Assembly (NCBI GenBank): GCA_030602845.1
Contig: JAUVYZ010000018.1
Location: forward strand, 1 to 13,283
Source: Phycisphaerae bacterium
GTDB lineage: Bacteria > Planctomycetota > Phycisphaerae > Sedimentisphaerales > Anaerobacaceae
Direction of reading: 5' to 3'
DNA: 13,283 nucleotides
Part shown: piece by piece, positions 6,899 to 13,283 of the stretch
Layout: the number at the start of each line of letters is the position of its first letter
How positions within the stretch are numbered: position 1 is the stretch's first letter
Made by a program: the position numbers and the translations under genes
Notes under the pieces: model-generated
What the model was told of the DNA's origin: nothing
Seen by the model: only the letters and a program-made list of their open reading frames with translations
The model's database searches: none

Positions 6899-7896
6899 AT
6901 CAAATCAAGAATATATCCAGCCATTTTAACACAGTTAAATTCCTCATGAATCCTTTTCATACCGGCATCTGCGATTCTTTTTCTTTCGGCCTCGTGGCTG
7001 AGATACCAGTTTGCCAAATCAAAAAATTCTTCTACTGTGTCAAAATATCTAAGATGTACACCGTCCTTGAAGAGCAGTTCTGAACATGGTACTCGTTTAG
7101 CCAGGACAAAAGTCCCACAGGCAAGATAATGTGTAAGACGGTCGGAATGATAGAGTCTAATATCATTAGCTACGTTTACACTTAGTCCTATACGGGCCCC
7201 GCTAATCGCGTACAGGTAGTTAATTCCTCCTATTCTTGGTCGGTCGAGGCAGCCGTATAGCGTACAGTTTTTCATATCAACCAACCTGCTGAGTACATGG
7301 TATCTCGTATCATCAGTTGGATAGCGTTTACGTTTGAACTTGGCTTGGCCAGTGAACAGAATATCTGTCTTCCACTTTTGGGCAACTTCGTATCGATGGT
7401 CAATATCGGGGTCGCACATATTCGGCATAAATGAAGTTTTGATACCAAGCTCTTTATATGAATCAAGCCATTGGCCTTCGAAAGTGGCCATCATCAAATC
7501 CAGCTTTGCGGCAACTTCCATTCGTTCTTTATGCAACCCCGGCCAAGGGTCTCCGTCTGTGCCTACAAAAACCGCTTTTGGCGCAGCTTCCCGCATCAGC
7601 ATAATGGTTTCGGCATTCAGATAATTAGCAAAGTCAACGTGGATAATATCGGGGGCGTAATCCTTTACCTGTTTGTTCAATAGCGGATCTACCACTCGCT
7701 TCTTGCACAACCTCCTAGCGAATTTTCTGCTCATAACAGGGCCGGCTTGAAGAAACGCCCTTCTATAGTTAAATATGTGAGTATCATGCCCGAGTTTTAT
7801 AAGGCCCTTGATTCGTTTGCGCAATCCGGAGAGAAAAAGCTTGTCACTAAAATCCCTTTCGTCGGTAACAAAAAAAATACGCTTAGCTTTTGACAT
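6859..7896 (-). CDS. CgeB-like GT-B glycosyltransferase (family 1/4 type)
   Basis: A 345-aa GT-B glycosyltransferase resembling the CgeB / Glyco_trans_1_2 group. The N-terminal domain opens with KRIFFVTDERDFSDKLFLSGLRKRI (about residues 5-29). DIIHVDFANYLNAETI and AVFVGTDGDPWPGLH (about 108-122) follow. The C-terminal half has ILFTGQAKFKRKRYP (about 179-193) and GLSVNVANDIRLYHSDRLTHYLACGTFVLAKRV (about 237-269), the characteristic donor-site helix of this group. It ends with DLANWYLSHEAERKRIADAG and a short tail of about 10 residues (KGSYSAPWSSS) encoded inside the direct repeat. The start ATG at 7896 lies 28 bases after the fkbM-like stop and has only a poor ribosome binding site. Donor and acceptor unknown. 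Confidence 0.82.
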   Translation of the reverse strand: MSKAKRIFFVTDERDFSDKLFLSGLRKRIKGLIKLGHDTHIFNYRRAFLQAGPVMSRKFARRLCKKRVVDPLLNKQVKDYAPDIIHVDFANYLNAETIMLMREAAPKAVFVGTDGDPWPGLHKERMEVAAKLDLMMATFEGQWLDSYKELGIKTSFMPNMCDPDIDHRYEVAQKWKTDILFTGQAKFKRKRYPTDDTRYHVLSRLVDMKNCTLYGCLDRPRIGGINYLYAISGARIGLSVNVANDIRLYHSDRLTHYLACGTFVLAKRVPCSELLFKDGVHLRYFDTVEEFFDLANWYLSHEAERKRIADAGMKRIHEEFNCVKMAGYILDLMEKGSYSAPWSSS

Positions 7897-7924
7897 TTTT
7901 TGCAGGCCAGCAAGTAATAACTAT

Positions 7925-8749
7925 TTATGCTTTAAATAACGTGACGATTTGATTCTTTATATTTCTTATATCGATACGGTGTCGGCCACAAATCGCATAA
8001 GGTTTATATCCGTAGCTTGACATGAATTCTTCAAGTTCGGAGACACTTTTGTTCATAAGCTTAAATGCGCGAGGGGTAATTTCCACAATAATGGGAGGAA
8101 GATTGCCCTTATGGTCGTCAAAGAAACGGGAAGTACCGAGGAGGACCGGCAATTCAAAGCCCTCTGTGTCAATCTTAATTAGTGAGATATGTGACAGTTT
8201 CTGCTTTTGAATATATTCGTCTAACCTCCGGACGTGGATATTGAGGGTCTCGGCAATCTGTTCTTTAGGAACGAAGCCCGGTACCATCGAATTAGCTCCG
8301 GTGCCGTGACGATGGCTGGTAATGCAAGCTTGGCGGGCCGTTTCTCCCAAAGCTAACTTATTTGCCACAATCTTGTATTGTGGGTTCAACTCAGCTATTT
8401 GCTCCAAGTAACTAAAGTATGCCGGCATAGGCTCAAAACTATGCACCTGGCCTGTCATGCCTACCAAAGACAACCCAATCGCTGAAAGGTAGCCGACGTT
8501 TGCTCCAACATCAATAAACACGCCTCCTGGTTTGAGATATTTTTTCATAATTCGGACTACTTCAATTTCGTAAGCATCGAAGTACATGCTTTTAACGGCC
8601 TTGCCGAGTGAAAGGTCAAAGACGAGTTTTACACCGTTGATTTTTTTCACCACCCGGCCCTGTGGTGCTTCGGCATACTTGCACCTGTGATAGCGCCATT
8701 TACTCTTATAATACAAAAACGGATGTTTGAATAACGGAAGTCGGGACAC
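7925..8749 (-). CDS. FkbM family SAM-dependent methyltransferase
   Basis: A 274-aa FkbM-type O-methyltransferase, probably modifying a sugar hydroxyl. GGVFIDVGANVGYLSAIG (about 75-92) is motif I. VHSFEPMPAYFSYL (about 102-115) is the acidic SAM-ribose motif. RRLDEYI followed by ISLIKIDTEGFELPVLLG (about 188-205) is the FkbM hallmark. The protein is complete, of family length, and ends in a short beta strand region. The GTG start at 8749 follows AAGGTG (8754-8759). An in-frame TGA at 8759-8761 rules out any earlier start. The gene begins inside the open frame of the broken GT2 fragment upstream. Confidence 0.87.
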   Translation of the reverse strand: MSRLPLFKHPFLYYKSKWRYHRCKYAEAPQGRVVKKINGVKLVFDLSLGKAVKSMYFDAYEIEVVRIMKKYLKPGGVFIDVGANVGYLSAIGLSLVGMTGQVHSFEPMPAYFSYLEQIAELNPQYKIVANKLALGETARQACITSHRHGTGANSMVPGFVPKEQIAETLNIHVRRLDEYIQKQKLSHISLIKIDTEGFELPVLLGTSRFFDDHKGNLPPIIVEITPRAFKLMNKSVSELEEFMSSYGYKPYAICGRHRIDIRNIKNQIVTLFKA

Positions 8750-8924
8750 AGGGCACCTTCATTGACTTTGAACACCGTAATTTTATGAGATTTCCATTAC
8801 AAAATAAAAGTGTTCTCTGCAAGTTTGGGAAATCATGGGTAACTACATTTTGAACCACCGCAGATGACATCATTTTCTCAACGGCATTCGACATCAAAAG
8901 GTCGTCAGAATCAATGAAAGTCAT
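8706..8924 (-). pseudogene. Remnant of a family 2 glycosyltransferase
   Basis: The minus-strand frame from about 8948 downward reads GQFMTFIDSDDLL followed by MSNAVEKMMS. In intact GT2 enzymes this is the stretch around the catalytic DXD (A-x-G-x-F-x-x-F-I-D-S-D-D-L-L...A-V-E-K-M). Nothing before it, such as the nucleotide-binding strands or the DDGS/T motif, is present: the frame hits TGA at 8952-8954. After about 30 residues the similarity fades and the frame stops at 8706 inside the FkbM gene. An ATG at 8924 overlaps the aminotransferase TGA (ATGA), so a 72-residue peptide could be translated, but it would lack most of a GT-A fold. Deletion inside a former GT2 gene is the simplest explanation. 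Confidence 0.6.
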
Positions 8925-10168
8925 AAATTGGCCCGGCGAGTCGGAGTCTTGTCATATTTTCCGGATGACTTTTTTACCTCCTGAACTCTGGGGCGGCAGC
9001 GGCGGTCATATTCCACGGCTGCGTTGATAATGTGTTCCACATCTTTGTCTGTTAGCCACCATCCTACCGGGATTGAGACCTGCTCAGAGGTAAATTCATC
9101 GACGCCCGGCAGGTCGGTCCTGAAATCTTTGAACATAGTGTGGGTGTCATTTCTCGAATGAACTTGCGAGGCGGTAATGCCCGCTTTTTTCATATGTTCC
9201 ATAAATCTTTGGCGGTTTTTGACCCTTATGGTATAGAGCCAATAGACACTGGTGCGGTCATTTTTATATTTCAGAGGCCGCACAGCTTTGAGATTTTTGA
9301 AAGCTTCGTTATATCTCGCGGCATTAGCACGATATTTTTCGATAGTTTTGCCCACGTACTTGAGCTGTTCAAGGCCGATTACCGCCGTCACGTCGTTCAT
9401 ATGGAACTTGTAACCGTACTCGACGATATCCGCTTCGCAGCGCAGGTCCTTGCGTTTTGACTTGCGGTCGATGCCGTACCACCTGAGCAATCTGCCTCGT
9501 TCGCAGTCAGCTTTAGATTTACAGACCAAGGCCCCGCCGTCCACAGTCGTCATCTCCTTAATCGCCTGAAAAGAAAAACAGGCGAAGTCAGAGTGTGAAC
9601 CAATTGGTTTGCCATGATAGGTTGAGCTAAAGGCGTGGCAGGCATCTTCAATCAGCTTTATCCCGTGCTCGGCGGCAATGGCGTTCAATTCATCGAGGTC
9701 GCAGGGGTAGCCGCTCCAGTGAACACACATAATGGCCTTTGTCCTGGGTGTGATTTTTCCGGCGACATCTTTGTAGTCGATATTTCCAGTCCAGGGGTCA
9801 ATATCAGCCCAAACGATTTTTGCCCCCATTGCGAGAATCGGTTCGTTTGTTGCTGAGCAGGTCATAGCGGTTGAGATGACTTCGTCGCCGTAGCCAACGT
9901 TTGCCAGTCTAAGCGCCAACTGCAGTGCAGCGGTTCCGTTATTCAGTGCCAGGACGTTATCGTTGTCGAACCACGGCGCGAGCCGGCGCTCAAATTCCTC
10001 CACCCTGGGGCCTTCGCCTATGTAGCCGCTCAACAGGACCTTGCGCAAAGGCTCCATCACGCTTTCGGGTATAAAGACCTTGAAGAGGGGAATATTCTTT
10101 CCCTCGCCGGATAGTAGTTTTTTTACCGATTCGTCAACGCTCTGCATAGATTTGTCAGCACTGTCCAT
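8921..10168 (-). CDS. DegT/DnrJ/EryC1/StrS-type sugar aminotransferase
   Basis: A 415-aa PLP-dependent aminotransferase that converts a nucleotide-linked keto sugar to an amino sugar. GYIGEGPRVEEFE (about 48-60) and LALNNGTAALQLALR (about 73-87) form the PLP phosphate site. CVHWSGYPCDLDEL (about 148-161) and KLIEDACHAFSSTYHGKPIGS (about 171-191, Asp175 contacting the PLP ring) follow. FSFQAIKEMTTVDGGALV (about 198-215) contains the Schiff-base Lys204. Start ATG 10168 has an excellent ribosome binding site, AGGGAGGA (10177-10184), 8 bases away. The last 20 or so residues are basic and not family-like. The final few codons lie in DNA that, in another frame, encodes the GT2 remnant, so the native C-terminus may have been replaced. 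The likely substrate is a dTDP-4-keto or 3-keto 6-deoxyhexose made with RfbB, but the product cannot be fixed from the sequence. Confidence 0.88.
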   Translation of the reverse strand: MDSADKSMQSVDESVKKLLSGEGKNIPLFKVFIPESVMEPLRKVLLSGYIGEGPRVEEFERRLAPWFDNDNVLALNNGTAALQLALRLANVGYGDEVISTAMTCSATNEPILAMGAKIVWADIDPWTGNIDYKDVAGKITPRTKAIMCVHWSGYPCDLDELNAIAAEHGIKLIEDACHAFSSTYHGKPIGSHSDFACFSFQAIKEMTTVDGGALVCKSKADCERGRLLRWYGIDRKSKRKDLRCEADIVEYGYKFHMNDVTAVIGLEQLKYVGKTIEKYRANAARYNEAFKNLKAVRPLKYKNDRTSVYWLYTIRVKNRQRFMEHMKKAGITASQVHSRNDTHTMFKDFRTDLPGVDEFTSEQVSIPVGWWLTDKDVEHIINAAVEYDRRCRPRVQEVKKSSGKYDKTPTRRANL

Positions 10169-10211
10169 ACTAATAGTCCTCCCTGATTCTACAAACTTGC
10201 CAAATTGATTC

Positions 10212-11030
10212 TTAGCTATCCAGCGAATTATCCGTAAGTATGCTCTGAATTATCTCCAGAGACAAAATTTTGTCAATAATTCGATTGCATTTTTTTATTG
10301 TCCTTTTCTGCAGCGGGAATTCCTGTGGGTTTACAGTCTGGGTAGCGTGAGCAAGATGTATGATATATCGGCCCATTATCGAGGCCGGCAGCTCAACGGT
10401 CTTGTGGCCGCGGTCAAGGAGCTCAAAATAGAGTTTTTGGCCGGCTGTCAGGCCCTGGTCTCTACCCATCAAAAATGACAGGTTCTCGCGTCGTACGACG
10501 TCCGTTCGGTAAATACACCATATTGTCCGATTGTGGTAGCGGAATCTGCTGATGGAGCCCGGTTTTTGAAGGATTTTGCGCTTGAAGGATTTAAAATCAG
10601 TTGCTTTCTTGAGAAGGATTCGCCATTTCGGCGTCAATTCGATTTTGTCGGAACCAACACAGGCAATATTTTCGTCATTTCTGAAGCAGCTAATGAGCTC
10701 GGTGAGCCAGTTGTCCTTCTGGACAAAGGTATCCGAGTGCATAGAGACATAAAATTCAGTGTTACAGCTCTGAAGACCAAGGTCCAGTGCTGCACCTTCA
10801 TCATAACTTCCGCGCGGCTCACCGGCCTTATGACGACGCTCAATTAAACGTATCCAGCTTAAGCGTTTGAGATACTCCAGAGATTCATCCTGCGAATCGT
10901 TGTCGACAACGATGACCTCGCACGGATACCTCGTGAACTTGCGGATGCTGCGCAGGCAGAGCCGTGTGAAGTCAAGGGTTTTGTAATTTATAACGCATAT
11001 CGTTGCTTTTGCTTTTAGCACATCCGCCAT
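10212..11030 (-). CDS. Family 2 glycosyltransferase
   Basis: A 272-aa GT-A glycosyltransferase. ATICVINYKTLDFTRLCLRSI (about 9-29) is the first nucleotide-binding strand. CEVIVVDNDSQDESLEYL (about 37-54) is the canonical VDN-S-D block, and YVSMHSDTFVQKDNWL (about 94-109) carries the metal-binding position as HSD instead of the common DXD. The C-terminal part (RDQGLTAGQKLYFELLDRGHKTVELPASIMGRYIIHLAHATQ) is typical of short LPS-type GT2s. The start ATG at 11030 is 24 bases after the rfbB stop. GGAAGG upstream is rather distant, so the start is less secure than the gene. It sits between nucleotide-sugar genes and the aminotransferase, consistent with transfer of one of the sugars made here; the donor is not known. 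Confidence 0.85.
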   Translation of the reverse strand: MADVLKAKATICVINYKTLDFTRLCLRSIRKFTRYPCEVIVVDNDSQDESLEYLKRLSWIRLIERRHKAGEPRGSYDEGAALDLGLQSCNTEFYVSMHSDTFVQKDNWLTELISCFRNDENIACVGSDKIELTPKWRILLKKATDFKSFKRKILQKPGSISRFRYHNRTIWCIYRTDVVRRENLSFLMGRDQGLTAGQKLYFELLDRGHKTVELPASIMGRYIIHLAHATQTVNPQEFPLQKRTIKKCNRIIDKILSLEIIQSILTDNSLDS

Positions 11031-11054
11031 TGATGGGACTTGCCTTCCGCTCTT

Positions 11055-12068
11055 TTATCGATTTGAGTACATAGAATCGTAATATTTCTGGTATTCGCCG
11101 GAGACGACGTTTGCCAGCCATTTTTGACTCTGGAGGTACCAGTCTATGGTCTTGTTAATACCTTCCTCAAAGCTGACGGAGGGTCGCCAATTCAGGTCCT
11201 TAATTATTTTGCCTGCGTCAATGGCGTATCGCCTATCGTGTCCCGGCCTATCGGTAACATGCTTAATCAGCGATTTTGGTTTGCCCAGGCGGTTAAGTAT
11301 CAGGTCAATGACTTCGAGATTTGTCTTTTCGTTACAGCCGCCGATGTTATAAATCTCGCCGGGCGGCGCTTCAGTCAAGACCTTCCATATAGCTGTGCAA
11401 TGGTCGTACACATACAGCCAATCCCGCACGTATAAGCCGTCACCATAAACAGGTAATTCTTTATCATTGAGAGCATTGTTAATCATCAGCGGGATTAATT
11501 TTTCCGGGAACTGGTATGGGCCATAGTTGTTTGAACATCTGGTGATGTTACATTTTACCGCCCAGGTACGGCCAAAAGCTTTTACCAGATGGTCTGCGGC
11601 AGCTTTACTGGCTGAATAGGGCGAATTCGGACTCAGGGGTGTTTGTTCGGTGAATTTGCCCTCCGGACCAAGCGAGCCATACACTTCATCCGTCGAAACT
11701 TGAATAAACCGCTCCAATTTTTTATCGTGGGCGGCTTCGAGCAGGGTCAATGTGCCGGTAACATTGGTTTCGATAAAAACCTTCGGCTCGGTGATTGAAC
11801 GGTCCACGTGGCTTTCGGCAGCGAAGTTAATAATCGTATCTACCCGGTACTGCTCGACGATTTTTTCTATCAGGGCCCCATTGCAAATATCGCCCTTGAT
11901 AAATTTGTGGTTAGGATGGCTTTCAAAGCCGGCAAGATTTTCGAGATTGCCGGCATAAGTAAGCTTGTCAAGATTAACTACGAAGCAATCCTTGTGCTCA
12001 GAAAGCACCATTCGTACGAAGTTGCTTCCTATAAATCCTGCACCACCTGTAACCAGAAGCTTTTTCAT
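11055..12068 (-). CDS. rfbB: dTDP-glucose 4,6-dehydratase
   Basis: RfbB (RmlB) converts dTDP-D-glucose to dTDP-4-keto-6-deoxy-D-glucose with tightly bound NAD, the branch point to rhamnose and many amino-deoxysugars. The 337-aa protein shows the NAD-binding TGGAGFIGSNFVR (about 7-19), the early DKLTYAGNL (about 34-42), AAESHVDRSI (about 83-92), the catalytic VSTDEVYG (T126, D127, E128) and YSASKAAADHLV with Tyr151 and Lys155. NNYGPYQFPEKLIPLMI and YVRDWLYVYDHCTAI (from the 200s) are also diagnostic. The length is normal and no key residue is missing. Its ATG overlaps the rfbD stop by 4 bases (ATGA), indicating translational coupling. Confidence 0.96.
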   Translation of the reverse strand: MKKLLVTGGAGFIGSNFVRMVLSEHKDCFVVNLDKLTYAGNLENLAGFESHPNHKFIKGDICNGALIEKIVEQYRVDTIINFAAESHVDRSITEPKVFIETNVTGTLTLLEAAHDKKLERFIQVSTDEVYGSLGPEGKFTEQTPLSPNSPYSASKAAADHLVKAFGRTWAVKCNITRCSNNYGPYQFPEKLIPLMINNALNDKELPVYGDGLYVRDWLYVYDHCTAIWKVLTEAPPGEIYNIGGCNEKTNLEVIDLILNRLGKPKSLIKHVTDRPGHDRRYAIDAGKIIKDLNWRPSVSFEEGINKTIDWYLQSQKWLANVVSGEYQKYYDSMYSNR

Positions 12069-12907
12069 AACTGCCTCAAGAAACGTTCTAACGGCCCCTG
12101 CCAGGGCTCGATTGGCTCACTGAGCAAGGCCTTAATTTTGCTGCAATCGAAGCGGCTATTTAATGGCCTTACAGCAGCACTGACGTAATCGCTGGTTTTG
12201 CAGCCACTTAAGTCGACCGGCATATTGAGCTTATCAAAGATGAATTTTGCCATTTCAAAACGGCTAACGTAGCCGGCACTTGCAAAATGAAATAAGCCCT
12301 CGGGTTTTTTCCGCAACAACCTGCAAATCACTTTAGCAACTTGGGTTGTAGCTGTTGGTGAACCTACCTGGTCATCAACAACCTTTAGCTGCTTGTCGGT
12401 CTCTGTTTTTTTTAGGAGTTTGGTTACGAAATTATTGCCGTGGCAACCATAGGTCCATTCGAGACGCATTATACAACAGCGGCAGCGGCTTTCAACTAAA
12501 AGCTGCTCGCCGGCCAGTTTGGTTTTGCCATAAGCATTTATCGGGTTTGGCAAGTCGGTTTCAAGGTAAGGTCTTTCAGATTTGCCGTCAAAGACAAAAT
12601 CGGTGCTGATGTGCAAGACCCATATATTGGCTTGTCTTGCAAGAGCACCCAAACGCCCTACCGCTGCTCCATTGACCTGGTATGCCGGATTGGTTTCGCT
12701 CTCGGTCTTTTCGACATCCGTATAAGCAGCACAGTTGATTATCGCTTTAGCATCCCTGATAGCTTTGCCGAGATGCTGCTCGTTGGTGATATCAAACTCC
12801 GGCAGGTCAAAGACTTCAAAATTAATACCCTGCCTTGTACATTCACGCGCCAAATCCGTGCCGAGCATACCCTTGCCGCCGAGGATTGCAACTGTGTCTT
12901 CAGCCAT
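12065..12907 (-). CDS. rfbD: dTDP-4-dehydrorhamnose reductase
   Basis: RfbD (RmlD) reduces dTDP-4-keto-L-rhamnose to dTDP-L-rhamnose with NAD(P)H. The 280-aa protein has the cofactor motif ILGGKGMLGTDLA (about 8-20), INCAAYTDVEKTE (about 57-69), HISTDFVFDG (about 99-108) and NAYGKTKLAGEQ (about 124-135, with the Tyr126/Lys130 pair). Near the end it has PLNSRFDCSKI. An open frame continues to 12964, but those 19 residues lie wholly inside the 3' end of the rfbC-like gene and are not family-like. The ATG at 12907 starts the protein just before the Rossmann strand. It overlaps the rfbC-like gene's end (12900) by 8 bases, a coupled arrangement. Confidence 0.93.
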   Translation of the reverse strand: MAEDTVAILGGKGMLGTDLARECTRQGINFEVFDLPEFDITNEQHLGKAIRDAKAIINCAAYTDVEKTESETNPAYQVNGAAVGRLGALARQANIWVLHISTDFVFDGKSERPYLETDLPNPINAYGKTKLAGEQLLVESRCRCCIMRLEWTYGCHGNNFVTKLLKKTETDKQLKVVDDQVGSPTATTQVAKVICRLLRKKPEGLFHFASAGYVSRFEMAKFIFDKLNMPVDLSGCKTSDYVSAAVRPLNSRFDCSKIKALLSEPIEPWQGPLERFLRQL

Positions 12908-13283
12908 CTTTGCGAGTCCAGTCGTAGGGGATGTCATTGTCGTGCGGATGGGTGCGGAACTCATCGGGGTCGGTATAGTTGTACATTTCTGAGACGATGT
13001 TTACTATGTAGGCCTCACTCCGGCTGACGCACATCCAGCCGTGCTGCACGCCCGGCGGTATTCTAACCAGACCGGGGCAGTGTTCGCCGAGGTAAAGCTC
13101 ATTGACTATCCCGTGCGTAGGCGAATCTTTACGTTCGTCATACAGCGCTATTTTTACCATCCCTTTGATGACGTAGAAATGGTCGGTTTGTTTTTTATGA
13201 TAATGCCAGGCCTTTACCACGCCTGGGTAGGTGGTGGTGAAATAGACCTGGCCGAATTTTTCAAACCAGGGGTCGTCGGCCCG
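12900..13283 (-). CDS. rfbC: dTDP-4-dehydrorhamnose 3,5-epimerase-like cupin, C-terminal part (5' end outside window)
   Basis: Only the last 127 residues are present; the frame is open to the right edge and the GTG at 13220 is internal, not the true start. The text DPWFEKFGQVYFTTTYPGVV, then KAWHYHKKQTDHFYVIKGMVKIALYDER, IPPGVQHGW and DIPYDW belongs to the RmlC-type cupin fold, which epimerises dTDP-4-keto-6-deoxyglucose at C3 and C5. The subfamily differs from classical RmlC: the usual RGLHYQ is KAWHYH, the lysine expected shortly after is not evident, and the region around the catalytic tyrosine (normally like YLC/YKxTxxY) reads VNIVSEMY. The position next to rfbD and rfbB supports a role in the dTDP-sugar pathway, but true 3,5-epimerase activity is less certain. 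The gene symbol follows position and fold. Confidence 0.75.
   Translation of the reverse strand, partial: RADDPWFEKFGQVYFTTTYPGVVKAWHYHKKQTDHFYVIKGMVKIALYDERKDSPTHGIVNELYLGEHCPGLVRIPPGVQHGWMCVSRSEAYIVNIVSEMYNYTDPDEFRTHPHDNDIPYDWTRKDG

Noticed and set aside
9140..9460. 106-codon plus-strand frame inside the aminotransferase gene
   Set aside because: It is an antisense shadow of a gene with unmistakable PLP-enzyme motifs; no independent signal.
11808..12188. 126-codon plus-strand frame across rfbB/rfbD
   Set aside because: It is antisense to two clearly identified dTDP-sugar genes; no recognisable protein features.
12908..12964. Longer rfbD start at 12964
   Set aside because: The 19 extra residues are just the rfbC-like 3' coding DNA read in another frame, and the Rossmann strand begins right after the ATG at 12907.
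12611..13027. 138-codon plus-strand frame across rfbD and the rfbC-like gene
   Set aside because: Cysteine-rich, low-plausibility translation that is antisense to two real genes.
1..13283. CRISPR array, tRNA, rRNA or insertion sequence
   Set aside because: No regularly spaced repeats, cloverleaf-like sequence, rRNA-like stretch, transposase or terminal inverted repeats were seen on reading either strand.

Overview
The window comes from a Gram-negative (LPS-making) bacterium. It is part of a surface-polysaccharide / lipopolysaccharide biosynthesis locus. The evidence is the C-terminal end of a lipid A gene (lpxI), an LPS-type sugar kinase, a dTDP-sugar module (rfbC-like, rfbD, rfbB), a sugar aminotransferase, five intact glycosyltransferases of several fold types and three methyltransferases. 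Moderate base composition and the lpxI plus kinase pairing would fit an environmental lineage such as the PVC/Planctomycetota group. That placement is a weak guess, because no rRNA or other phylogenetic marker is present.

Layout. Plus strand, 1-3931: the end of lpxI, then an LPS kinase (WaaP/Kdo-kinase superfamily) almost abutting it. After a 111-bp gap with a possible promoter comes a 543-aa two-domain protein (SAM methyltransferase plus kinase-like C-terminal domain), then a GT2 rhamnosyltransferase-type enzyme. Minus strand, read from the right edge to 3939: rfbC-like (its start lies outside the window), rfbD, rfbB, GT2, DegT/AHBA-type aminotransferase, a broken GT2 remnant, FkbM methyltransferase, CgeB/GT1-like glycosyltransferase, GT-D-fold glycosyltransferase, GT4 glycosyltransferase and a small SAM methyltransferase. 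The two operons converge with only 7 bp between their stop codons (3931/3939). No gene-free stretch exceeds about 200 bases.

How it may work together (inference). RfbB makes the dTDP-4-keto-6-deoxyglucose intermediate. The rfbC-like and rfbD products would take it to dTDP-L-rhamnose, or the DegT aminotransferase could divert a keto-sugar to an amino sugar. The glycosyltransferases assemble a heteroglycan and the methyltransferases decorate it. The methyltransferase/kinase-like fusion recalls the architecture of WbdD, which caps and stops O-antigen growth. No polymerase, flippase or ABC exporter is visible, so the locus continues outside the window.

The most unusual signals are traces of rearrangement. 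An imperfect direct repeat of about 57-60 bp flanks the GT-D gene. It carries the last codons of the neighbouring CgeB-like gene, with an in-frame 3-nt indel. A truncated GT2 fragment overlaps the 3' end of the aminotransferase gene. Both suggest that this glycosyltransferase cluster has been reshuffled in cassette fashion.
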